Shown here: in pieces, positions 1 through 5,329 of the stretch
Layout: every line of letters starts with the position of its first letter
Position numbering within the stretch: position 1 is the stretch's first letter
From: Gammaproteobacteria bacterium
GTDB lineage: Bacteria; Pseudomonadota; Gammaproteobacteria; UBA9214
Assembly: GCA_030632175.1 (NCBI GenBank)
Contig: DAOVVG010000130.1
Coordinates: 1 to 7,076 of the forward strand
DNA: 7,076 nucleotides
Direction: 5' to 3'
Notes under the pieces: model-generated
Told to the model about the DNA's origin: nothing
Seen by the model: the letters and a program-made list of their open reading frames with translations, nothing else
Database searches by the model: none
Made by a program: the position numbers and the translations under genes

Positions 1-1
1 A

Positions 2-1051
2 TCCCGGCGGCTCAACCAGCGCATGCACAACAAACTGTTCGTGGCGGATAACCATGTGGCGATTGTTGGCGGCCGCAACATTAGCAATCCCTATTTTGGA
101 CTGGGTGAGAACTACAATTTCAGGGACATGGAAGTCGTCACTGCCGGTCCGGTTGCAGAAGATATTTCCGACAGCTTCGACATCTACTGGAATGACGACT
201 GGGCAGTGACCGGTGAGGCATTTACGCCGCCCGGCTATCAACCGCCCACAGTCGCCACGTTCCGGGAAGAGCTGCGCCGTGAGTTACAGGGGGTCGATGC
301 GTTCGAACGGGCTGACCTCGAAAAACTGCTGCATCACGACGAGTTGCTACCGGAACTCATCGATGCCTCCGACACCGGTGATGTCTGGGTGGTCTATGAC
401 GATCCGCCAACGGCAGTTGCCAACGATGACGGCGTCCGCAAAGTCGAAAAACTGCAGGGACTCAGCAATGCTTTCAGACATGACCTGGTCATTGCCTCGG
501 CCTACTTCATTCCCAATGACGAACTGATGAACAACATACAGGCACTGACCGAGCGCGGTGTGCGCGTGCGTGTCATCACCAACTCGCTGGCTTCAACCAA
601 TCACACCATGGTAAACAGCGGCTATGCGCCCTGGCGTCGCCGTCTGCTGAACGCCAGCGTGGAACTGTATGAATACCGTGGCGACATTCCCGATACCGAG
701 GGAATTGTTGCGCCGGGCATTGATGCCCACCAGGTCACGCTGCATACCAAGGCCTTTGTTATTGATAATGAAACGGTGTACATCGGTTCTCTGAACATGG
801 ACCCCCGCTCCATGCATATCAATACCGAAATGGGACTGCTGATTCGGGACCCGGGGCTTGCCAGCGAGGTCATGCTTGCACTGGAGGAAGACATGCTCCC
901 GGAAAATGCCTGGCGAGTTACACTGAACGAAGACAACGGCCTTGTCTGGGAGTCAGCAGCCGGCAAGACACACTTGCAGCCGGCTAGAAGTTTCGGACAG
1001 CGCATAGCAGATTTCTTTTACGGTCTGTTGCCGATCAAAGACCAGCTTTGA
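2..1051 (+). CDS. Phospholipase D family protein, ClsC-like cardiolipin synthase (5' end missing)
   Basis: The reading frame is open from base 2, so the gene enters from the left edge. The ATG at base 23 is internal, because it lies inside the first catalytic motif region. Two HKD motifs are visible. The first is HNKLFVAD, bases 26-49, followed by the family-typical VGGRNI. The second is HTKAFVID at bases 743-766, followed by IGSLNMDPRS. Two HKD motifs form one active site in phospholipase D enzymes. The stretch ASAYFIP and the spacing of the motifs resemble the ClsC/YmdC branch, which makes cardiolipin by transferring a phosphatidyl group at the inner membrane. About 349 codons remain. Family members are usually near 470-520 residues, so roughly the N-terminal quarter to third is outside the window. 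The gene is convergent with the lipid-transport operon. Family membership is secure, but the exact substrate (cardiolipin synthesis or another phosphatidyl transfer) is inferred. Confidence 0.93.
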   Translation, partial: SRRLNQRMHNKLFVADNHVAIVGGRNISNPYFGLGENYNFRDMEVVTAGPVAEDISDSFDIYWNDDWAVTGEAFTPPGYQPPTVATFREELRRELQGVDAFERADLEKLLHHDELLPELIDASDTGDVWVVYDDPPTAVANDDGVRKVEKLQGLSNAFRHDLVIASAYFIPNDELMNNIQALTERGVRVRVITNSLASTNHTMVNSGYAPWRRRLLNASVELYEYRGDIPDTEGIVAPGIDAHQVTLHTKAFVIDNETVYIGSLNMDPRSMHINTEMGLLIRDPGLASEVMLALEEDMLPENAWRVTLNEDNGLVWESAAGKTHLQPARSFGQRIADFFYGLLPIKDQL

Positions 1052-1222
1052 GTGTTACTGTCCGCCGGCCTTTCACGACGCTGGCTTTATCTGATAAGCC
1101 CGGGAATGCGACAAACGGCCAGTTCCTGACGTCTCTCTACACCTGAAATAATCAACCGTTTAATGCCTGTGTTGCGTCGACCGGTTGAGCACGCCACGAA
1201 ATCAGACATCCAGAAGAAACCC
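1052..1222. other. Convergent intergenic region, no gene seen
   Basis: This 171-bp gap lies between the stop codons of two convergent genes. It holds no convincing coding frame. It contains a 5-bp stem, GGCTT/AAGCC, at 1083-1100 with an 8-base loop and no T-tract, and a 7-bp inverted repeat at 1152-1188. Neither makes a strong intrinsic terminator. Confidence 0.6.
1143..1188 (-). terminator. Weak candidate terminator of the lipid-transport operon
   Basis: On the minus strand TCAACCG (1188-1182) can pair with CGGTTGA (1158-1152) to give a 7-bp perfect stem, followed by the T-rich stretch TTATTTC. The position, about 35 bases after the last stop codon of the minus-strand operon, is right for a terminator. 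The 23-base loop is long and the T-tract is interrupted, so this is only a candidate. Confidence 0.2.
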
Positions 1223-1585
1223 CTACTCCCTGCATCGCAGGATTATCCAGCCATAGATGATGGCATTGATGAGGATAACGGTGCCTCCGAGGACCAACTG
1301 TGTGTCGTGGTCAAGACCCGGCGGATAAAGAACAGGCATTATGTAGTGCCCGATAAAATCACCGTGATAACCAGCCTGCCCGGCCGCCTTCCTGAATTGC
1401 TGTTCCCAGGGAGTTAGCGGACACAACCAGCCCTGGAATTCAATCAGTGCGCCCCATGCGACGGCGGGCAGGTGCAGGATCATAAGCCAGCGCCACTTCA
1501 ACACCAGCAGGCCGCCAGCAAGCACAAAACAGATAAACCCAAGGTGGAAAACTAGCAGCAGGTCTGCGGCAATTGCGTTATACAC
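1223..1585 (-). CDS. DUF2784 domain-containing small membrane protein
   Basis: This 120-residue protein matches the DUF2784 family by pattern. It has an N-terminal hydrophobic segment (about residues 5-29), a second (about 33-51), the diagnostic GWLCPLTPWE block at residues 52-61, and a third hydrophobic segment near 97-115. It is therefore an inner-membrane protein; no biochemical function is known to me for the family. The start is GTG at 1585. It gives the usual family beginning (two or three residues, then LLADL-like text into the first helix), and an in-frame stop lies 39 bases upstream, with no ATG between. The ribosome binding site is weak. It is the last gene of the minus-strand unit, 39 bases after the lipoprotein stop, so cotranscription with the MCE transporter is likely but a functional link is only inferred from position. 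Confidence 0.85.
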   Translation of the reverse strand: MYNAIAADLLLVFHLGFICFVLAGGLLVLKWRWLMILHLPAVAWGALIEFQGWLCPLTPWEQQFRKAAGQAGYHGDFIGHYIMPVLYPPGLDHDTQLVLGGTVILINAIIYGWIILRCRE

Positions 1586-1624
1586 AGGGGAAAGACTATC
1601 CGTCGGAAGTACATCAACCTGATG

Positions 1625-2239
1625 TTAACGCAGCGTGTTGACACAGAACTGTGCCAGCTCATCCAGTAACTGGCTAACCGCCCTGTTGGCCGCCACGACA
1701 CCGCCGTAACTGTCCTCCATAGCTGTCGGCTCAATAATATTAAACTGCTGCGTCCCCACAACGCGGCTTTCCCGCAAATCTACCAGCTGGGCACGCAACG
1801 TTATATGCACCACGCCGGGCTGCTGTGTGAAGTCCTGGTGAAAACGTATTAACTCCGTATCCAGCCGGTAATCAGCGGCAATTGAACCCGGCACCGCATA
1901 CAAGGCCTGAAACTGCCCGGTTGCCTGCATGGCATCCGCAACCAGCGGTGCCAGCATCCGCGAGGGCGTATCCGCCCAGCGACTGCGCGTGTAATAACGC
2001 AGGCCGAATTCCTTTTTCATATAGGCGATACGATGTGTGTCATAACCACCGTGCGCACGTGGTGTCGTGACAATAAGGACCGGCATATCTTCAACAGACC
2101 CTGTCGCTGCCTGGCCCGGCGTGTACTCAAGAACGTATTGATCCATCGCAACCGGATCGGGCTTTGGCAACACCGAACAGCCACAAACCAGGCAGGCTGT
2201 AACAAGCAGGCTGGCAATCCTGTAAACAGAGAACCTCAT
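1625..2239 (-). CDS. ABC-type transport auxiliary lipoprotein (PqiC/ABC_trans_aux-like)
   Basis: This is a 204-residue predicted lipoprotein. It has a positively charged start, a hydrophobic segment (residues 8-19) and a lipobox ending VCGC, giving probable lipidation at Cys21; LVTAC would make Cys16 an alternative. The mature part shows the ABC_trans_aux pattern, notably YYTRSRWADTPSRMLAPLV around residues 82-100. Related lipoproteins (for example PqiC) accompany MCE transporters and are thought to sit at the outer membrane as partners of the MCE protein. The residue after the modified Cys is Ser, not Asp, which fits sorting to the outer membrane. I chose the ATG at 2239 over the longer frame reaching 2308 because it begins the signal peptide directly, follows a GGGGGAG ribosome site, and lies 4 bases after the MCE gene stop. 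The longer start would overlap the MCE gene by 65 bases and put 23 polar residues before the signal sequence. Confidence 0.88.
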   Translation of the reverse strand: MRFSVYRIASLLVTACLVCGCSVLPKPDPVAMDQYVLEYTPGQAATGSVEDMPVLIVTTPRAHGGYDTHRIAYMKKEFGLRYYTRSRWADTPSRMLAPLVADAMQATGQFQALYAVPGSIAADYRLDTELIRFHQDFTQQPGVVHITLRAQLVDLRESRVVGTQQFNIIEPTAMEDSYGGVVAANRAVSQLLDELAQFCVNTLR

Positions 2240-2243
2240 TACA

Positions 2244-3167
2244 TCACTCCCCCGGACCCGGCACTTCGAGATCACGTCCGTATATAAGTACACGTGGATC
2301 ATCCTCAAGATTCTGACCGATACCCTGCAGGGTATCCGCCAGCCGTCGCAGTTCGCTGATCAGGGCACCCAGTTCCGGCAGGGTTTGCCGACTGAATTGC
2401 TGCACCCCGGCGCCGCTGTTAGCCACATAGCGATTAACATTCTCACCGGTTTTCGATAGCGTTGCTGCCATGTCTTCAAATGATTTTGCGGTCGCATCCA
2501 GCTGTGACAGCAATGAACTGAATTGACCTGATGCTACCGCCCCGTTCTCCAGAAATTCTGATGCGCTGACAATACCCTGTTCCATTTCTGCCTGCCTGTT
2601 CGCAAACGCACTGGTAATTTTATTAATATTAACCAGTGTCTCACGCAGCGCTTGCGTGCCTTCTGCATCCAGTACTTCCGCCAGCGCATTTGCAAGAACA
2701 TTAAGGTTGGCAACCAGCTTGGTACCAGACATATCAAGCCGCGAGAAAAACGAGGGCCCGCTCTGAATCACCGGGTAGAACTGGTCATCTTTGGCTTCCA
2801 GTAGCGGTGAACCCAGGCTACCCCCCGTTAAATCCACGAACGCAATCCCGGTCATCCCCTGAACAGAAAGCACTGCAATTGTATCCTCCTTGATCCGTAC
2901 CTCAGGATCGACATCCAGCGTTAACTGGACCTGATCCGGCACCGTCGGGTTAAGTTTTATCTGCTTTACCTTACCAATCTCAACACCCCGGTACTTGACG
3001 GGGGCCTCCAGGTACAGGCCTGAAACCGACTCGTCCATGTATACATGATAGGTGGTGTATTGCGTTGAAAAATCTCCCAGTGCCAGCCACAGACTGATTG
3101 CCAGCCACGTGGCACCCAGCACGATCACAAACAAACCAACCATCGCGTAATTTATTTTCTTTTCCAT
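2244..3167 (-). CDS. MlaD-like MCE domain lipid-transport protein
   Basis: This 307-residue protein has one N-terminal membrane anchor (about residues 9-29) and a single MCE domain (about 39-115). The MCE domain shows the family blocks SVSGLYLEAPVKYRGVEIGKV and SVQGMTGIAFVDL. A long, mostly helical region follows (about 142-290), and the protein ends in DDPRVLIYG...PGPGE, a tail common in this branch of the family. MCE proteins form hexameric rings in the periplasm that carry lipids from or to the MlaE/MlaF-type ABC core. It is much longer than E. coli MlaD (about 183 residues) because of the C-terminal helical part, which may build a needle or tube-like extension; that is inference. The ATG at 3167 is preceded by a good CAGGAG site and overlaps the end of the ATPase gene by 16 bases. 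I leave the symbol blank because the locus is a paralogous MCE system, not the canonical mla operon. Confidence 0.93.
   Translation of the reverse strand: MEKKINYAMVGLFVIVLGATWLAISLWLALGDFSTQYTTYHVYMDESVSGLYLEAPVKYRGVEIGKVKQIKLNPTVPDQVQLTLDVDPEVRIKEDTIAVLSVQGMTGIAFVDLTGGSLGSPLLEAKDDQFYPVIQSGPSFFSRLDMSGTKLVANLNVLANALAEVLDAEGTQALRETLVNINKITSAFANRQAEMEQGIVSASEFLENGAVASGQFSSLLSQLDATAKSFEDMAATLSKTGENVNRYVANSGAGVQQFSRQTLPELGALISELRRLADTLQGIGQNLEDDPRVLIYGRDLEVPGPGE
2247..2253 (-). promoter_or_regulatory. Ribosome binding site that sets the lipoprotein start
   Basis: GGGGGAG on the minus strand lies 7 bases before the ATG at 2239. It overlaps the last codons of the MCE gene, which encode its PGPGE tail, so translation of the lipoprotein is probably coupled to that gene. 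It supports 2239 rather than 2308 as the start. Confidence 0.6.
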
Positions 3168-3973
3168 TTACGCTCCTGCGTATTCCTGGCACGCGGACCT
3201 GAGAAATAATCCATAATATGCGGCTCGGTCGATACAGATAACGCTTTCATGGAGTCCACACCCCGCAGTTTAGCACCCCCAAGCACGGCGACCCGGTCTG
3301 CAACTTCCCACAGTGAATCCAGGTCATGTGTCACCATGATGACTGTCAGCCCCAGCATATCTTTCAGCTTCAGCACCAGCTCATCGAAGGAACCTGCACT
3401 GCCCGGATCAAGCCCTGACGTCGGCTCATCCAGAAACAGCACCTCCGGATCCAGTGCCATGGCACGCGCCAGTGCCGCCCGCTTGATCATTCCGCCGCTC
3501 AACTCATTCGGATAGAGTTGTGCCGCCTCGGGCTTAAGCCCGGCCTGCAGGATCTTCACCTGCGCCAGCGCATCGATCATCGCATTATCCAGCCGGGTAT
3601 GTTCTCGCAAGGGCAAGCCAACATTCTCCAGCACCGTCAAACCACTGAACAGGGCCCCCTGCTGAAACAACACTCCAAACCGCCGGCGCAGGCGCCGGGC
3701 ACCAGCCTCGGATATTCCGACAGTATCCTCACCAAATAATTTTATCGTGCCCGCATCCGGCGATTGCAACATAATCAGTTCGCTCAACAAGGTACTTTTA
3801 CCACTGCCACTGCCACCAACCAGTGCCAGTACTTCACCGCGACAGACATCCAGATCAATGCCGTCATGAATTACGCGCGTATCAAACACTGTCCGCAGAC
3901 CGCGAATACTGATAATGACTTCCTGGCCGGGCGAGTCATCTGAATTATCTGTCTCAGTGGATGAAGTTTGCAT
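3152..3973 (-). CDS. MlaF-like ABC transporter ATP-binding protein
   Basis: This 273-residue ATPase shows all the motifs of an active ABC nucleotide-binding domain. They are Walker A GGSGSGKST (53-61), a Q-loop in LFQQGALFSGLTVLENV (Gln104/105), signature LSGGM (158-162), Walker B VLFLDEP (178-184), D-loop SGLDP (186-190) and the switch His216 in VTHDLDS. The text around the Q-loop and the LSGGMIKRAALARAMALDPE signature are typical of the ATPases that power MCE lipid transporters. The tail YFSGPRARN near residues 256-264 is also common in this group; in MlaF the C-terminal tail reaches over the partner subunit. The first 19 residues are acidic and polar, with no family match. The gene starts 5 bases after the permease stop and overlaps the MCE gene by 16 bases, so the three are surely cotranscribed. 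It should hydrolyse ATP at the cytoplasmic face of the permease dimer. Confidence 0.95.
   Translation of the reverse strand: MQTSSTETDNSDDSPGQEVIISIRGLRTVFDTRVIHDGIDLDVCRGEVLALVGGSGSGKSTLLSELIMLQSPDAGTIKLFGEDTVGISEAGARRLRRRFGVLFQQGALFSGLTVLENVGLPLREHTRLDNAMIDALAQVKILQAGLKPEAAQLYPNELSGGMIKRAALARAMALDPEVLFLDEPTSGLDPGSAGSFDELVLKLKDMLGLTVIMVTHDLDSLWEVADRVAVLGGAKLRGVDSMKALSVSTEPHIMDYFSGPRARNTQERKWKRK
3173..3178 (-). promoter_or_regulatory. Ribosome binding site of the MCE gene
   Basis: CAGGAG on the minus strand is 5 bases before the ATG at 3167 and lies inside the 3' end of the ATPase gene. It is one of the two strongest ribosome sites in the operon and fixes the start within a 16-base gene overlap. 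Confidence 0.6.
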
Positions 3974-3978
3974 GGCAA

Positions 3979-5064
3979 TCAGATACCCAGCAAAATAAAC
4001 AGAATGGAAAACAGGGCATCGACTACAATGACCAGGAAGATTGATTGCACCACGCTGATAGTAGTATGCCGGCCGACACTCTCTGCACTGCCCTCAACCT
4101 TGAATCCCTGATAACAACCTATAATGGCTATAATCGCTGCAAATACCGGCGCCTTGCCGATACCAATCATGAAGGTCGAATAATTAACAGCCTCCTCAAG
4201 ACGGAAGAAAAAGGCACTGAAGCTGACACCCAGCTGGCTATTTGCCATGACCATGCCGCCGAATATCGCCGTCACATCGGCAAACACCGATAACAGCGGC
4301 AAAACAATAACCAGGGATACCAGTTTTGGCAGCACCAGCACATCAACCGGCGACATACCGATCGTCTCCAGGGCGGCTACTTCTTCTCTCACTTTCATGG
4401 TGCCGATCTGGGCGGCATAGGCTGACCCGGTTCTGCCGCAGACAAGGATTGCAGTCAGTAACGGCGCCAGCTCACGCAACATTGAGTGCCCGACCAGGTC
4501 TGCAATATAAATATTTGCGCCGTACAATTTAAGCTGCACAGATCCCTGGTAGGCAATTACCACGCCCATCAGGAAAGACAGTAGCCCGACAATGGGCAGG
4601 GCCTTGAAGCCGGACTGGTAGATGTCGGCCAGTATTTCCCGCCAGCGAATGCGACCGGGATAACGAACGGCCTGGAGTAGCGAGACAACCACCTCACCAA
4701 TAAATACCAGGAAGCTGACCAGATCGTGACAGACAGTAAGCCACCGACCCATGAGAGAACCGGTAGTATGTCCCGGAGCAACTGTTGAAACATCCTGACG
4801 TTCATCCGCAATGTACTGAATCAGTCGGCGGTGTTCCGGCCTAAAAGCCTCAAGGGCGACCTGACTGCCAGCGGCTTCAAAGCGCTCTATGAGCTGCAAC
4901 ATTAGCCAGGCGCCCGCCGTATCCATTGTAGTAATAGCACTACCGTTTATTGAAACCGCATCACCCGTCGGCAGGAGCAGGTCGCCCATCGTCGTGCGCA
5001 ATGCGCCGATGCCACTTACGGTCCAGAGATTGCTGCAGATCAGCGTATCTGCCGCGATTCTCAT
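3979..5064 (-). CDS. MlaE-family ABC permease with N-terminal STAS (MlaB-like) domain
   Basis: This 361-residue protein has two parts. Residues about 7-88 look like a STAS domain, with the MDTAGAWLMLQLI block (47-59) aligning with the VDTGGLALLLHLI region of E. coli MlaB, including the functionally important Thr (here Thr49). Residues about 112-361 form the MlaE permease, with several hydrophobic helices and the hallmark stretch from RELAPLLTAILVCGR through GTMKVREEVAALETIG (198-236). E. coli MlaE alone is about 260 residues, which fits a fusion. The STAS part probably binds and regulates the ATPase, replacing a separate MlaB. The start is assigned to the ATG at 5064, which has a GAAGGAG site 5 bases upstream. 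An ATG 30 bases further up (5094) has no such site and only adds MRDKGTEGAS. First gene of the operon; the next gene begins after 5 bases. Confidence 0.93.
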   Translation of the reverse strand: MRIAADTLICSNLWTVSGIGALRTTMGDLLLPTGDAVSINGSAITTMDTAGAWLMLQLIERFEAAGSQVALEAFRPEHRRLIQYIADERQDVSTVAPGHTTGSLMGRWLTVCHDLVSFLVFIGEVVVSLLQAVRYPGRIRWREILADIYQSGFKALPIVGLLSFLMGVVIAYQGSVQLKLYGANIYIADLVGHSMLRELAPLLTAILVCGRTGSAYAAQIGTMKVREEVAALETIGMSPVDVLVLPKLVSLVIVLPLLSVFADVTAIFGGMVMANSQLGVSFSAFFFRLEEAVNYSTFMIGIGKAPVFAAIIAIIGCYQGFKVEGSAESVGRHTTISVVQSIFLVIVVDALFSILFILLGI

Positions 5065-5069
5065 ACTGG

Positions 5070-5076
5070 CTCCTTC
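5070..5076 (-). promoter_or_regulatory. Ribosome binding site that sets the permease start
   Basis: GAAGGAG on the minus strand is 5 bases before the ATG at 5064. An alternative in-frame ATG at 5094 lies upstream of this site and lacks a purine-rich site of its own, so the shorter protein is preferred. Confidence 0.65.
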
Positions 5077-5113
5077 AGTTCCCTTATCCCTCATATAACC
5101 AGTAGTTTAGACG

Positions 5114-5121
5114 ATTCTATA
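5114..5121 (-). promoter_or_regulatory. Possible -10 element for the lipid-transport operon
   Basis: TATAGAAT on the minus strand, 50 bases before the permease ATG, resembles a sigma-70 -10 box. No good -35 box is found at 16-18 bases: CAATTG is at 17 bases from TAGAAT but is a poor match. It lies between the REP cluster and the gene, where a promoter would be expected. Weak candidate only. Confidence 0.22.
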
Positions 5122-5144
5122 GAGCTTGCACCCGGCCAATTGCG

Positions 5145-5171
5145 CCTGCAGGAGCAGACCTTGTCCGCGAT
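5145..5171 (+). repeat. REP hairpin, copy 1
   Basis: This 27-base element is identical to copy 3 at 25 of 27 positions. The head reads TGCAGGAG, followed by the imperfect stem GCAGAC / GTCCGC around a CTT loop (one A-C mismatch). The other copies have the GTAG head found in REP elements mobilised by REP-associated tyrosine transposases. Confidence 0.8.
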
Positions 5172-5190
5172 AACGCCCGGTGGCAACCCT

Positions 5191-5217
5191 GATCGCGCAC
5201 GAGGTGCGCTCCTACAC
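5191..5217 (-). repeat. REP hairpin, copy 2 (inverted)
   Basis: On the minus strand it reads TGTAGGAG then stem GCGCAC / GTGCGC around a CTC loop and a GATC end. It has the same architecture as the other two copies but is inverted. The fourth stem pair is C-G where copy 3 has G-C, so pairing is kept while the sequence changes. It stands head to head with copy 3 across an 11-base spacer. Confidence 0.8.
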
Positions 5218-5228
5218 CACACGATGCA

Positions 5229-5255
5229 CCTGTAGGAGCGGACCTTGTCCGCGAT
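5229..5255 (+). repeat. REP hairpin, copy 3
   Basis: TGTAGGAG head followed by a perfect 6-bp stem GCGGAC / GTCCGC around a CTT loop and a GCGAT end. This is the best conserved of the three copies. It lies 74 bases past the stop codon of the RNA hydrolase gene. Confidence 0.85.
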
Positions 5256-5329
5256 TGTTTTGGTTTAACATTAATCGCACACCGGATACGCGCCTGCAAC
5301 AAAGTGATTACCTGGATGGGATCTGTCTT

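Larger units (their letters stand above)
5065..5329. other. Intergenic region with REP cluster
   Basis: This 265-bp gap separates two minus-strand units. It holds the three REP copies (5145-5255), the weak -10 candidate and the permease ribosome site. The part next to the RNA hydrolase stop (5256-5329) is rather AT-rich near 5256-5275 and shows no T-tract terminator on the minus strand. Confidence 0.7.

Noticed and set aside
622..1005. 127-codon minus-strand open frame inside the phospholipase D gene
   Set aside because: Low-complexity Ser/Arg-rich shadow of a gene with clear catalytic motifs on the other strand.
1083..1100. GGCTT/AAGCC stem as terminator of the phospholipase D gene
   Set aside because: Only 5 bp with an 8-base loop and no T-tract after it.
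1163..1417. 84-codon plus-strand open frame
   Set aside because: Mostly antisense to the DUF2784 gene, no recognisable domain, no ribosome site.
2240..2308. Longer start (2308) for the lipoprotein
   Set aside because: It would place 23 polar residues ahead of the signal peptide and overlap the MCE gene by 65 bases, while 2239 has a ribosome site and a 4-base gene spacing.
3249..3515. 88-codon plus-strand open frame inside the ATPase gene
   Set aside because: Serine-rich antisense shadow of the signature and Walker B region of the ATPase.
5145..5255. Repeats resembling a short CRISPR array
   Set aside because: Only three units, one inverted, unequal spacers of 19 and 11 bases, and a hairpin design typical of REP elements.
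5229..5265. REP copy 3 followed by GTTTTGGTTT as a plus-strand intrinsic terminator
   Set aside because: There is no plus-strand gene upstream for it to end, the T-stretch is interrupted, and the stem is explained as a REP.
5117..5302. 61-codon minus-strand open frame over the REP cluster
   Set aside because: It is made of REP sequence translated (repeated RTRSAPAGA-like text), which gives an open frame by chance; no ribosome site or family resemblance.
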